Translations under genes and position numbers: made by a program | Shown: in pieces, positions 33,401 to 45,999 of the stretch | Numbering within the stretch: position 1 is the stretch's first letter | How the letters are laid out: each line of letters opens with the position of its first letter | From: Heliocidaris tuberculata | Taxonomy: Eukaryota; Echinodermata; Echinoidea; Camarodonta; Echinometridae | Reading direction: 5' to 3' | Length of the DNA stretch: 64,000 nucleotides | Assembly: GCA_025618425.1 (NCBI GenBank) | Contig: CM046845.1 | Span: 3,828,541-3,892,540 of the forward strand | Notes under the pieces: generated by a model | Databases searched by the model: none | What the model was told of the DNA's origin: nothing | What the model saw: the letters and a program-made list of their open reading frames with translations, nothing else

Positions 33401-33960
33401 TAAGTCCTGTTTTTGTTTTCTTGAAATGATTATTTACTAAAAAATTAATCAGACTCAGGATTATTATGAATTCAATTATGTAATATACGCAATTCGTACT
33501 TATATTCTTTAAAATCTATTTTTGAATATCAGTAAGTAAAGGCGACATTGTTGCCATTTTGTAATTCTTGTGTATTCTACTCACACGTTTCCTTTATGTT
33601 AGATTTCAAGAGAGATGTGGAAAGGCAGAAGCATAAGAGTAAGGACAATGGCAACTATAACTATATCACCTTTATCTAAAAATAGGATACTAGTAATTGA
33701 CGTCATTGAAATATTCTAGATATGCATTAAGATAATAGAAAATTAAAATATTGTTCTAATCGGGGTATCTTTATAGACATTAGATGAAGTTGAAGTGTCA
33801 CCACCCTCTTATCTCATAGAATGATCACCAATGAATATTAATTGTTAAAGTTGATTTTTTTTGGGTTTTTTTCTACCTTGTTGGCAATCTGTTTTAGCCA
33901 TATGCCATTTATAATCTATACATTTATTCTCTCCCACTCATTCCAATCTCTGCATCTCCC
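30400..33960. other. Intergenic, nothing recognised
   Basis: Contains a poly(G) tract (about 31571-31582), a (CT)n stretch near 32190-32215 and a C/A homopolymer pair at 32477-32493. No exon, RNA gene or transposon end was supported. Confidence 0.5.
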
Positions 33961-33969
33961 CCCCCCCCT

Positions 33970-34058
33970 ATCTCTCTCTTTCTCTCTCTCTCTCTTTCAT
34001 CGTCCTCTCTCTCTCTCTTTCTTCCTCTCTCTCTCTCTCTCTCTCTCTTCCTCCTTCT
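33970..34058. repeat. (CT)n-rich tract
   Basis: Long polypyrimidine run preceded by poly(C); it generates the Ser/Leu-rich frame on the plus strand. Confidence 0.9.
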
Positions 34059-34883
34059 CCTCTCACTCTTTTTGGACCTCCCTCTTCTCTTTCTGCATCT
34101 CCCTCACTCGTCTCTCAATTTTCTATATTATTTTGTATTTTATTGTATGCATGACTTATTCCATTCTTTCATATGTATTGTGTCATTCATTTTAAACTAG
34201 CAATCAAATAAATTTGATTATTTTCATACAGCCAAACATATACTGTTACAGTTTAAAGCACGTAAATAATGTATCGTTCCAGGTAATGCTGAAATTAGAA
34301 ACACAAGTCAGCAAGACACAATCCTCGGCTCTACCATTCTAAACCTGTATGATGTATGTATTCTTTCCCTGGGCAACATGTAACCTTTTAATAAGCAGCA
34401 AGCTACACGCCTACCCGACATCCTTTATCCATTATTCAGTCTATTTTTGTATTTCACATCGGCTTTAAAGTCTCAAGTAACATTGTACTGATGTCTAATA
34501 AATGTTGCGCAGATAATTTAAACATGAATCCTTTAAAGAAAAAAGTGTAGCATATGAATAAGTAATAATTTAATCTCCGCAGTGCATACACGCCCAGAGC
34601 GAAATATGTCCCTTCTATGTACATCAGCTTCGAATCCGATTGTGAAGAAGAAGAAGAAAAAAAAAATAAGAGGAGCTCCAACATGGAAGGTTTTAATGGA
34701 CTTCCACTTTTATTAAACATCGTTCATGCTGACTAAATACTAAACAAGAACCAGACTTTTGCAGAAAACATGTTCATGGCGCATTTTTAAACACAATTCG
34801 CTGAATAAAATGGGTCGCAGTGAGATCGTATAGTTTATGGTGGGCTTAATGCACCTCGTCTTCCAAGCCGAGCGAGAAAGAGA

Positions 34884-34935
34884 AAAAGATAGAGAGAGAG
34901 AGAGAAAGAGAGAGTTGGGGGGGGGGGGGGAGAAG
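34884..34935. repeat. (GA)n plus poly(G)
   Basis: GA repeats merging into a run of about 14 G residues. Confidence 0.88.
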
Positions 34936-35227
34936 AGGGGATACAAATTGGCTTTGACCTTTACAGATTTGATAAGCAGGGAAGCATACAAGAGAGTAAA
35001 CATCTTCACTATTCGATTGCACTTCCCTGCACTTTCCATCCAATCGATAGTAAAAGCTACCCCACACCCTCACCCTCCTCCTCCTCCTACTTTTAGTTTC
35101 TTACATTGCCCGTGGGACCAGAAAATGCCCGGAGCCTTAATCTTCTACGAGATTCATTGTACAGATATTTTTCAGATTTTTTTTCATATTTTTTTACAGA
35201 TATTTGTCATATTTGTCATATTTTTCA

Positions 35228-35272
<45 letters not shown>
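35228..35272. repeat. (TA)n microsatellite
   Basis: About 43 bp of pure alternating AT preceded by TCATATTTG-type repeats. Confidence 0.92.
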
Positions 35273-35274
<2 letters not shown>

Positions 35275-35279
35275 TGATA

Positions 35280-37289
35280 GAAACCAGACAAAGTTTTGAT
35301 CTTTCAACTAATTTTAACAGCAAGGTTATACCACATGATACAGTGTAATCCATCTTTTTTGTCCCTGCAAGCGATAGTCCAATTTCTGTTTTTAGGAATC
35401 TGGGACAAGTGTTCACAGTTGATTATTAGAAGTCACCAAGCCTGCGCAGGTGCCATATCCATCATACTAAGGGTTTCAATAACTGTGATGATGCACTTCA
35501 TAGGTTAGTTTTGGCGATATGTTGGATTTCTGCTAATTATGTAATCTAACAAAGTTCTCTTTTACCTTTTATTTTTACATAACGTTATCAATTTAATTAA
35601 TTATTGAGAGTTTCTCCATGAAAAAAAAAGAGCTGAAAATAGCAACATACTCATTCAGTATTTAATGAGGTTACAATTCTTATTGAAGTGATAATGGCTT
35701 TTTGCTCTACCACATTTGTATTGCTGAGGTGTAGTTTTTACATTGATTTCACCAGACCCTTCGCCATGGGGGGTTGGATAAGGGTATTGGAAATGTAGCA
35801 CTGCCACCCCCTCCTCACACTCAATACAAAATAATTGTTGGAGAATCCGTTATTGAGGTATTGAGGGAATAATCATATTTGTTTATAATTGGACAATTAT
35901 TTTTAACGTTTTTTCCCCTTTTGGGCCTCTTTGTTAGCACGTTTAATACAACCCTGATGATTACTTGGAAGATACCCAACATCAAGATCCAGAGTGATGC
36001 ATGCCATGCACTGTGAAATACACACTAAAGAGAATGGCTATTTTCAGCTGGTAAAAGAGATATCTTTTTTTAAAGTACGGTATAGAGAGTTACCGTCTAG
36101 TCAGTATATTTTCTATATAAATCAGTGCCTTTCTAAGTTTCATCTTAGATAGTAAAAGACACATAAAAACCGTGTTTCTGGGCAACCTCGTGATAAATGA
36201 GCTCCGCGCGTCAGATTTATAAGAACGTATCGTAACAGCATCATAAAATAGTACAACGCCTTACTCTTTAAAACTATTAAGGAAGAGAAAATGCTGAAAA
36301 TATACTTTTGGTGCAATATGTTGCAAAAATAGTAAAGTAATAACAAAACGCTTTCATGATTGTAATGAGAAAAATAAAACTAAGAAACAATTGGATATTC
36401 ATTAGGATTCATATTCAGTGTTTGTAGCTTAGCCAAATTTTGGCAAATTTTCTATCAACTTATTTCAACACTTAACCTCCTCCTCTATTACCAGGGCTAA
36501 AATCAGTGATCTTCCATTTTATGAGATTTTTTTATTTTCAAAGACGAATCTACTACTCAGATGAAGAAAAAAATAATGAAAAAAGTGTTGCTTCCCCTTC
36601 AAAATACGTAACCCTTCAAAATACGTAACCCTTCTTTGTCCGTGTGTTTCCCCTTTCACATCCCATTCCTTGTTCCCTTTTGCAAACAGTCATATTGCAA
36701 TCGATGCGCGTAGTAAGTGCTTAGCAAACTCTATCATGCAAAGAATATGTCGCCCTGGGGACCATCAGGCTAGTACATGCCCAAACCAGATGAAATTTCA
36801 TGGTGCAGCAAACAGAACATTTATCATAATTATGCTTATAGTCACTGTGGTGGTGGTGCTTTCTTAGCCGAAGCGTCACCCGAACGTTGCTAATTTCGAA
36901 CCCAAAGGGCGATTCTAGAATATTGCCTCACTTGAAATTGGGCGGGTTTTTGCTATGAATGGAACTCTTGAATGTACATTCTGTTGTAAGAGACATGCTA
37001 TTGTATTGAATATTTCACCTGTATACTGAAAACTAGCCAGGGGAATAGTATAAGGGTCCTTTAAAGGTGGCGACCTCCCGTGGGTCTTTGTGTGATATAG
37101 TCTGTGACATGTTACTGAATGTTTGAACCAACGGAAGCAAGATTTCCAAACTTATTAAAAAATAATTCTCTCTAGGAATTTGAATAAATGAAGAAAACAA
37201 AACTACATAAAGTGATCAATCATGGAATGTTAGTTCCATCCATCTTTTACAATTTTCCTTTTAGTGTTTTGTCTCGCTAACGTCTTTAC
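35280..37289. other. Intergenic, nothing recognised
   Basis: No gene or transposon supported. A 19-bp direct repeat (TTCAAAATACGTAACCCTT) occurs twice in tandem at about 36598-36635. Confidence 0.5.
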
Positions 37290-37710
37290 GTAGCAAGAAA
37301 AACAGTATACCAAATCTATATGAGCTGGCTAAACATTATCTTGTCAAAACCCTATCCAATGGAGCAACATAGCAAATATCAGACTTGTGTGTTTTGTAGC
37401 ACCCACAACAGTATACCCTATTTTCGTGGGAAGGCGAAACAGTATCTAGTCAAACCCTCTCTAATATACAGTCACATAACAAATAATCAGGTTTGTGTTT
37501 TGTAGCACTCACAGCAGTATACCCTATCTTCGTGGGAAGGCTAAACAGTATCTAGTCAAACCCTCTCTAATACAGTCACATAACAAATATCAGGTTTGTG
37601 TTTCGTGTAGCACCTACAACGGTATACTCTATCTTCATGGGAAGGCTAAACATTATCTTGTCAAACCCTCCCTAATGTAGTCTCATAGCAAATATCAGGT
37701 TTATGTACCG
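37290..37710. repeat. Minisatellite, four units of about 105 bp
   Basis: Units begin at GTAGCA: 37290-37395, 37396-37501, 37502-37606 and 37607-37710. Shared words include CAGTATACC, GGGAAGGCTAAACA, GTCAAACCCTCTCTAAT and AACAAATATCAGGTTTGTGT. Unit 1 is the most diverged. Unit lengths are 104-106, so the reading frame is not maintained between units and the short ORFs across it are not a repeat protein. Confidence 0.92.
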
Positions 37711-38790
37711 AACACTGTCCCCCGTCCCAGTCTGACACTCTATCAACATAGCCTTGACAACCCGGCGGTCATGGTGGGACAAGAATAGAACTAATGTAAG
37801 GGCATAGTCTAAAAAAAAAAAAAAAAGATTGGTCACTTTCACCTAACATGCCTAATGTCATTATGTGGACATTGGTCAAATATCCATCGCTTTGGCAAAA
37901 TTTTGGTAAAAGTAACCACTTGAAGTTGTAATGTGGGTAAGGCTTGCATAATGTCTGACCAACATTATAAATTTTAGTTAAGTTTGGAGTTTTTCACATG
38001 TTAACGTCGGACGTATATTTTCTGATGACTTTGACTAATATTTTTAGAGTGTAGGAAATCCAATCGTAAGATAATTATACAAACACACACAAATGATTTA
38101 AAGTCTGATTTTGGTACAAAGTATGTTGAAGACCACGAAGATAATAAAGACATCAGAAGGTTGTAATTGATTCCTCCACATAAAATATTTACCAGGAAGT
38201 TTATTTACAATGCTCGTTTTGAAGAAAATGACGTTCAGCTGCCTTTTGTCTTCACTTTAAATCGCGGCCACAAAAACGGACCGTATCTCGAATTACATTT
38301 GAACTTGAATTTGATTCGAACCTCTCTGACAATGATTACCTATTAGTACGGAATTCCGATTTGCCTATATTGGCAGAACCAAAGAGTCAATTATAAACAT
38401 GATAAAACGAGGGATTTACGTTGACATGCCAGCATCATAATTACAGCTCTGGGCGGATTTGACATGCATCAACTTTGTGACAGGCCAAATTAGAAGTCAT
38501 TTGAAATGAAATACCCGTAATCAAACTTCACGTGGGTGCTTTTAATATCCCGTGAGAATCTGGTTAATTAATTGAGGGTAATAACCACGGGGCAGAACAG
38601 TTTTGCTTCTCCGTTCGGAATAGACTGGACTGACAAATACAAAATTAGGCTATGTTCATGCAGGCCTTTTGTGTGTATAAAGAAGAAAAAACAAGTCATT
38701 AGAAATAGGTTCTGTGATTCAAGGTATTAATCAATATATAGATATGAATTAAAGTGAGAATGAGAAACAGAAAAGGTAGAGAGTAGGTGG
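37711..38790. other. Intergenic, nothing recognised
   Basis: One poly(A) tract at about 37811-37826; otherwise no feature supported. Confidence 0.5.
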
Positions 38791-38796
38791 TTGAGA

Positions 38797-38838
<42 letters not shown>

Positions 38839-39265
38839 CGGGTGGAAGATGCATATTCTGTTCATGATATCTATGTAAGATGTGGACTAAGGAAAACAAA
38901 CAAAGGTAAGAGAAAATGAGAATTAGGGGGATGAAAATATTTATAATATATAGGAAGGAGAAACAAGAAGAAGTGATCAAAGGTGGGAAATATTCCCAGA
39001 AATATGACAGAGAGACGAGGGAGAAGAGCAAGGAATGGGGTTAGAGAAAGAGAGAGAAGGAGAGAGAGAAAAAAAAGTTAGATAGTAAGAGAGAAATAGA
39101 GAGAGGGATAGAGAAGAGAGAGAAATAATGAAAAGGGGGTAGGGAATAGAGAGAGAGGGGGTAAGGGAGAGATAGAAAGGGAAGAAGAGAGAGAGAGAGA
39201 GGGGGGAGGAAGAGAGAGAGAGAGAGAGGAAGAGAAAGAAAGACAGACAGACAGAGACAGGGAGA
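38797..39265. repeat. (GA)n-rich tracts
   Basis: Pure (GA)n at 38797-38835 and a long purine-rich interrupted GA stretch at 39020-39265. Ser/Leu-rich minus-strand frames here are artefacts. Confidence 0.9.
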
Positions 39266-39606
39266 CAGATTCGAAAGTCTAATCGCGTAAGGAAAATACA
39301 TCGTATGAACGCACTTCTAGACCTTCTGCATTTCACAATCCCGGCTAATGCCAACAATGATCACAGGCGAATGGTGCCCCGCCATTTCTCAGTGGCGCCT
39401 TCGCGCAGACGACAGTTATAGCTTATATGAGATCTCGTAGCACAATCTTCCAAATGTTGTTTCTTTTTATGAGGGGGGATCACGTTTGGCAATTACTGAA
39501 AGTGTCTTTCCATTCAAGCAGTCTACCCGGTCAGCTTGAAGGATGCTCATTCCGAATCGGAGGATCGCGAGCGGGCTAAATTGAAGTCGATGATGCGACA
39601 TCCGCC

Positions 39607-39620
39607 GTTGCCATGGTGAC
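39607..39620. promoter_or_regulatory. RFX-type X-box, candidate
   Basis: GTTGCCATGGTGAC fits the X-box pattern RYYNYY-N(2)-RRNRAC bound by RFX factors. It sits in a GC-richer patch (39360-39720) within AT-rich DNA. No adjacent exon was identified, so its role is speculative. Confidence 0.3.
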
Positions 39621-40008
39621 GGAACAGTGATGGGTGGAGGACATACCGGAGTATATTTTCAGACTGGAGTGGATAATCTAGGTCATCAATGCCTCCTTTC
39701 CGTTCCGTACGGTATGTGCCTCGTTATTTTCCTTCTATTATGAAGCAGCAATTATCGATGACTGCTCCTCACATTCCGGGGGAGGGGGGGGGGGGGGGTG
39801 AATTCTGTTTTTTCCACCACATATCCGAAGGCAGAGTCGTCTGAACTACACTCACGGATGAGATACCCAAATTCATTTCTACTGACGTGAAATAAGCTTC
39901 TCAATTTCCTTTTTTGTAAACTAAATATTACCATCTATCTACGAGCTTAAGACCCTTCACCTTAGGGTGTTTGCAACAGAATATGGCGCCTTATAAATGC
40001 TGTGTTAT

Positions 40009-40010
<2 letters not shown>

Positions 40011-40043
<33 letters not shown>
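40011..40043. repeat. (TCA)n microsatellite
   Basis: Eleven TCA units. Confidence 0.92.
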
Positions 40044-40049
40044 CCTTTC

Positions 40050-41330
40050 TGTTACATTTTCATGTACTTTATTCACCATTATCTGTTAATTTTTCTTCTT
40101 CATACCAGAGGGTTGCTTTAATATCCCTGTATGCTCGTGTCATTGACTCCTTGTTTTCTCTTTTACTTTCTCTCCCCTTCTCGCTCTCTCTCCTCTCTCT
40201 CCCCTCTCCTTCACTTTCTACATCTCGCCCCCTCTTTCAACGTTTTTGATCACATTTTTTTTTTTCAGTGGAAAGTTAGACTGACAATAGATATCCGGAA
40301 ATCGTGCCCAACAGGCGTAGTCCCATGCGGAGTTAAACTCAGGAAATAGTATTTCTCGCTTCCTCAATCTGTGTTCAGCAAAAAAATAAACAATGCATTT
40401 ATATTTTTCAGGAATTAAAAGTATAAACACCGTTCTTATAGGTAAAGAATAAGCTTTGATAATGTCAAGATGTAAAACGGAAATACCTTTAGGCTTAAAT
40501 AGTGATTTTTCTTCAAAACAAGCGACATCTGTTCCGTCATTTGGGGTGATATAGCGTGAATCATACTTTACGCTGATCTTCATTTCGTTATTCTACCTCG
40601 GCAGATGGAATCATCATGAAAATCGGCTCTCATTATTGATTCACCTTCCCATTGCTGTGTAAGGTGATCTATCCTACCTGAACGTTATTGCGGTGGACTT
40701 TTCCTTCCTATGTTTGAAGAGCTAAGTCGCCAGTACATTCCCTGTAATATAAAGTTACGCCTAAACGGATTCGTTGTGAGGAGAAAATTTGACTTATATC
40801 TCAGCAACACCGACTCCAAACCGACCAATTCTTGACCATGCGGTGTAATATCATTTTTTTTGTTTGGTCTGTCGTCGGTCTCGTGGTGACCGGGTCGCGT
40901 GACTGGGATGTAACCGGTAGACGTAATCAAATTTTGAAAAGTCGATAGATAGCTAAAAAAGCGTATAACAAAATATTACCTTTCTCGGCACTACTTTTCA
41001 CACTTTTATCCAAATATCGAAACTTTTGAACTTCTCTCATGTTGTTTTTGTTTTGGAGTTGGTGACGGGATGTAGAAAAGGTTATGGGATATCTGCCAAC
41101 ACGACCCAGTTGAAGCTTAGATATTCACCAAGTGATCTTGAAATATAGAGTATTTCCCAGGGATGCTGCCGAGGATACTACCCTCTAGGCCTCCCAGACA
41201 AATTCGTGCCATGGCATATCAATGGACATGTTACTTAGTCTCACCCAATGTTGTGTCTGCCTAATGCTGTTTGCAGAGTAATATGGAGGAGCCGTCATTT
41301 TTTCTTGATTCATGTTATCCAGAGAAGAAA
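40050..41330. other. Intergenic, nothing recognised
   Basis: A CT-rich patch at 40160-40215 is the only structure seen. The 121-codon minus frame at 40218-40583 has no recognised domain and no splice context. Confidence 0.45.
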
Positions 41331-41340
41331 CTTAAAAATA

Positions 41341-43304
41341 AATTTAAGTAATGTTGATCAATTTAGATGTTTTCTAACTCACTATAGCGTTCTTGAGGTC
41401 GAGCTGAAACTCTCCGGAGTCGTTGACCTCAAATTCTATCACCAACCTCCGTTGTGAAGATTCTATGAAGGCTGTCATCCTAGGGAACTTATTTTGCAAC
41501 ATAATCAGGCCAATTAAAAAAGAAACGTACACCCATGCAGTATCGTGATTAGAAGCCATAACTTATGGACCACGAGCCGTGTTGTGAATCCCAGTAGCTT
41601 TAAAAGATCATCTACAATGAAATGGTATAGCCCCAAAGTGGATTTATGAGGTTTCCTTGATTTTATTTGATGAATATCAAAATAGTTTTACTTACTTTGA
41701 AGAAAAAAATGTTTTAGTATTAAACTTTGACTCTCTATGATTCGAATTTTGTTTTTTTTTCTTTTGAATGGCAATTCGTGTCACATCTGCGAACATTGTT
41801 GTTGATGTTATGACATCACTATCTTCTGCATTTCTTAATGTTTCTTACCATCACCCCTCACTTGTAATAATGATGATAGGGACCCCTTTGTCTTTCTTTT
41901 TCTCCCCTCCTCTCTCTCTCTTTCGCCCCCCCCCCTCTCTCTCTTTTCTCTCTCTTTCTCATCACTCTCCATCTCCCTCTCCTAACCTTTCCTCCTCTCT
42001 TTCTTTCTTTTTTTAAAATTTCAATTTGATCAATGAATTTTTATGAAATGTCTATTTGCTTGATTAAAAAAAAAAAATATATGTCACATTTTGTGTCATT
42101 TGAATTTGAATTGCAATTGTATAATATCTTTGTGAAATGGATCGCAATTCGGCCGTTGACTGCGATGATCTTTTAATAAACCATTTCTATTCTATGCTAT
42201 TCTATTCTACTTATTCGAACTTGTATATATACTAGCTTACAAGGGTCATGCAGAATGTAATCATTAGTGTTACACTTTCCATCATCGTGCGATGTCTTCC
42301 ACTACCTCGATGTGCCAGGCATACCCAGACCACTATAATGTTGTGGTTGTATAAAAGAATAAGTACGCTGTTTCCACAACTTTCGGGAATAAGGACGGAA
42401 GAAGCGTTTCCTTCATCTGATACAGAGCACCAAATATTTGCAATTGTATTCTGTGATCATTCTGGTGATATCTTCTGATTCTCAAACAGAAAGAAAGCAG
42501 ACGCTGATTATGGAGTGCTTATCTAACAACTTAATTTAACTAATATTGATCAATTAAGATGTTTTCTAATACACCGTAACTTTCTTTAGGTCAAGCTGAA
42601 ACTCTCAGGAGTCGTTGACCTCACATTCTATCACCAACCTCCGTTGTGAAGATTCTATGAAGGCTGTCATCCTTAGGAACTTATCTTGCAACATAATCAG
42701 CCCAATTAAAATAGAAACGTACACCCAGTATCGTGATTAGAAGTCATAACTTATGGATCACGAGCCGTGTTGTGAATCCCAATAGCTTTAAAAGATCATC
42801 TACAATGAAATGGTATAGCCACAAAATGGATTTATGATGTTTCCTTGATTTTATTTGATGAATATCAAGATATTCACTTTGAAAAAAAAAATGTTTCAGT
42901 TACTTGGGCCCTATATGATTCGAATTGTTTTTCTTTTGATCGGCAACTCGCGTCACATTTGTGAACATTGTTTTTCAACGTTATGAAATCACTTATTCGT
43001 ACTTGTATACTGATGAGCTTACAAGGGTCATTCAGAATGTAATCATTAGTGTTACACGTTCCATCATTTTTTGATGGCTTCCACTACCTCGATGTGCCAG
43101 GCATACCCAGACCACTTTAATGTTGTTGTTGTGAAGAATATAAAGTACGCTGTTTCCACAACTTTCGGGAAAAAGGACGGAAGAAGCGTTTCCTTGATCT
43201 GATACAGAGCACCAATAATATATGTAATTGTATTCTGTGATCATTCTGGTGATATCTTCCGATTCTCAAACAGAAAGAAACCAGACTCTGATTATGGAGT
43301 GCTT
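41341..43304. repeat. Tandem segmental duplication, about 0.78-kb unit
   Basis: Unit A (41341-42520) and unit B (42531-43304) match over their length: GATCAATTTAGATGTTTTCT, CACCAACCTCCGTTGTGAAG, CCACTACCTCGATGTGCCAG and GATTATGGAGTGCTT are shared in order, with about 5-10% differences. Unit A is longer only because of an insertion at 41821-42208. No coding frame is conserved between the copies. Confidence 0.93.
41821..42208 (+). mobile_element. Retroposon insertion, present in unit A only
   Basis: Unit B lacks this 388-bp segment: B reads AAATCACTTATTCGTAC across the site. The segment ends TAATAAACCATTTCTATTCT and ATTCTATTCT-type tandem units, the kind of 3' tail seen on short LINE or SINE copies, and has a CT-rich block near its start (41900-42010). 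The trinucleotide ACT is present at both borders, so the target duplication is 3 bp at most by this reading. Confidence 0.72.
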
Positions 43305-44425
43305 GTAGACTATCAAATCAAGGAAGTGATCCAGGGTACATATCCAAAACGGTCTCCAGTGGGGAGAAAACGAGAATAGAAAATGGCCTTGAAAATTATT
43401 GATTGAGGCTCGACAAGTATTTTTTTTTCCTTTTTTGATCCTCCAGGATTCATTATAGCAGGAATGATGTTTGGCATGTATTTCGATTTGAATACTAAGG
43501 CGTGTATTTGTGTAAGGGGGGGGGGGGGGTGTAGACAGATGGATTTGTCTGCACCCATGGTCATAGGGTGGTTTTGGTTTACAATCATGTTATTTGTAAT
43601 GGAATGTCAAAGATGAGGACATTAAGACATTTTCATTTTTTAGATTTTTTATGTATGTTATTATTGTTGTATAATATTACGTAAATAATATAGTGTCAAG
43701 GTGACCCTAACACAAGCCCTGGACCTTCGCCTCCTTCCACCATACTTTTTTGTGAATGTACATTTCATTTTTGTATCTATTTGATTATGAGAAGTAATAA
43801 CTATATTTTGAATCTGAATCTGAGTAGCAAAAGTTGTCGAAGAATTGTTCTCGCAATACAGCCAGGAAATTAAATTTTGACAAGATAGGGCTATTACTTG
43901 CATTGTGGTATATAATTATTTATGTATACATCTTGGCCTTGCTTAATATTGACGAATCAAATTTGATATATGATGTATTTAAGCTCCATCGTAAGGATGT
44001 AGATTTTCTAATCTGTTTCAACCGTATTCAGAGGTCAACTTTGGACTAAAAATTTAATAGACTCTGTGTTAGACAAAATATATGCTGTTGATTCAATGTT
44101 CTAGTTGCTAGTCGGTCGAACGTAGTATATGGCTCAGAAAACAAAGGATATGTTTAATAGCTGTTTCAATCCTTTAAGTAAATCCGGTATCATTCGGGTC
44201 GGCTTCAAAAGGAACGTAAAATTGGCCATTTCATGATGCTTCAAAATCACGTTCCCTTTTTTTTTCTCCCAGACCCCTGTTCATGTACGAAGTATGGAAC
44301 TACGTAACGAGTTCGTGTCCTGAGTTAATAAGTTGTCGCTGCAGTGTATAGGGCGGTCAAACATTGTGCCTTTCAAAATCTTTTTAAAAGCAACATTTGC
44401 CACAGTTTAAGCATGCCTAATAATG
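43305..44425. other. Intergenic, nothing recognised
   Basis: A poly(G) tract at about 43517-43530. No gene or transposon end recognised. Confidence 0.5.
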
Positions 44426-44427
44426 TA

Positions 44428-44525
44428 AAAACCTGCTTTAGCCACCACCTGTACAGAAAGACCACCGGGCTATGAAGACCAAATTTTTGTTTTCCTTCAT
44501 CGGTCTTTGTACACAGGTTTCACGG
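44428..44525. mobile_element. TA-flanked AAACCTG MITE
   Basis: The left end AAAACCTGCTTTAGCCACCA and right end CTTTGTACACAGGTTTCACGG are imperfectly inverted, flanked by TA (44426-44427 and 44526-44527), with ACAGAAAGACCACC inside. It belongs to the same family as 56712-56830. TA targets suggest Tc1/mariner-type mobilisation. Confidence 0.65.
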
Positions 44526-44822
44526 TATTTTTACGATTTTTGTTTTGTTTTAACGTTTGACTTCTAGCTCCACTGACCAGACGGTTATTTCTGTCTAGCA
44601 AAAAAAAAATCAGTATACCCCATGGACAATAGTGTTATACCAAGACAACAATGTCCTCCATTCGTCGAAACTCCATACTGCAGTACATAACGCATCAGTC
44701 TATATGTGGAGCCATGCGACCTCGGAATTGCATTATAATAGCGGTTTAGGAAGAGCTAGTGGTCCAAGGATATACAAATCCCTTCTGTGTATTTGCGAAC
44801 ATGCATGTACCTGAATCTACCG

Positions 44823-45076
44823 TAGATCTGAACTGATCAATAGAGGTTGGCTGTCCCCGACTTTTGCCGGTTGTAGGAGTAACTATTTATTTAGCAGGAG
44901 CTCGTGGAATTGGTAAACTGTGAAGGATGTCTTCGTGGCTGATTGATCTTTTACATGTATATAGCTTACCAATGTACCCATGGCAAATAGCACTTCCAAG
45001 AGCTCCTGCTAAATAAATAGTTTCCGCAACCCGCAAAAGCCTGGCACAGCGAAACTACACTGATCAATTCAGTATA
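44823..45076. mobile_element. Foldback element with about 90-bp arms
   Basis: The left arm contains GGTTGTAGGAGTAAC then TATTTATTTAGCAGGAGCTC; the right arm holds GAGCTCCTGCTAAATAAATA and GTTTCCGCAACCC inverted. Outer CTGAACTGATCAATAG pairs with CACTGATCAATTCAG. The loop is about 60-70 bp. No coding capacity; target duplication unclear. Confidence 0.82.
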
Positions 45077-45466
45077 CACTCTTTTGTACAACACACCACA
45101 CTTGCCATTTGGTTTAATTTCAAAATAGAATATATTGGTATTCATGGTCGAAGGGAGCTATTACCTCATCAAAGAAAACAATTAACGGCAAATACGGCCA
45201 TTATGCCAAATGTCTATTTTCGAATTAGACAGATGAATAATATTCATATGTTTGTTAATTTATGGCGTTTATTTAGCACAGTAGTCCACTTCATTGCCCT
45301 TAGTAATAAAGATCTGTTTAATTCGTAGAGTTATGAAAATTGATAGAGAATGATGATGTCAAGACATGCTAGTGTACATGATGGTTCATGTCATAGGTAA
45401 GGAAATTTTGAATAGTGACATCTTCCATCATAATACTTGTGGCTAAAACTTGTACAACTCTGTTAA

Positions 45467-45888
45467 ATAGACTACCGCACACCTTACTATCGGTCTGCGA
45501 TCCGATTTCAGACGAAAATGTAATATCATTTGACAAATCATTTAAAAAAGAAAAATATTTTTGATTGAGGGTCTGAATAGTCAGTCATACAGATAGTAAA
45601 ATCGATAATACGGCCTTTGCCGAGTTTTCTAGTCGGTGGAATGGCCAAATCGGCTCCGAGATCTTAGTGACGTCACAAAAATCGTCCGACTGCCTACGAT
45701 TTGAAACTAATTTTGTTCTTATTCCCTGAAGAAAGCTGACAGCTCATTAAAACCCTATGTTTAGTATTCATATTACTTTTCAGAACTTGAATACGGTAGA
45801 TTTCAGTTGTTAAAATGCCAATATTCAATGCTATAGCCATTTCTTTCACAAATAGGATCGCAGACCGATCGTAAAGTGTGCGGTGGCC
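45467..45888. mobile_element. TTAA-flanked CCGCACAC element
   Basis: Inverted ends CCGCACACCTTACTATCGGT (then CTGCGATCC) and GGATCGCAGACCGATCGTAA (then AGTGTGCGG) are flanked by TTAA at 45463-45466 and 45889-45892, allowing a few unmatched bases at the left border. TTAA suggests the piggyBac or Kolobok superfamily. No transposase frame is seen in the 0.42 kb. Confidence 0.72.
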
Positions 45889-45892
45889 TTAA

Positions 45893-45963
45893 TTGACAAG
45901 CGCCTTGTATCCTATGGAAAAGGCGCTAAATAAATCCAAGTATTATTATTATTATTATTATTA
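45893..45963 (+). mobile_element. Retroposon 3'-tail fragment, (ATT)n end
   Basis: GCGCCTTGTATCC is followed by AAAAGGCGCTAAATAAATCC and then AAGTATTATT-type repeats. This GCGCTAAATAAA-(ATT)n layout is a common 3' end of short LINE/SINE copies in marine invertebrates. It directly abuts the TTAA of the preceding element. Confidence 0.55.
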
Positions 45964-45999
45964 TATTACCAACAATATTTTGAAAACAGTCAGAGACTC

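Noticed and set aside
37320..37680. Repeat-protein ORFs with GKAKQYLVKPSL motifs
   Set aside because: Unit lengths of 104-106 bp break the frame between units, so the apparent protein repeats are a by-product of the minisatellite.
37290..37710. CRISPR-like periodic repeat
   Set aside because: Units are contiguous 105-bp minisatellite copies with no unique spacers, and the DNA is eukaryotic.
30666..43018. Other CTGATG(A) occurrences as hammerhead ribozymes (e.g. near 30700 and 43010)
   Set aside because: They lack the stem II plus GAAA arrangement seen at 20878-20901.
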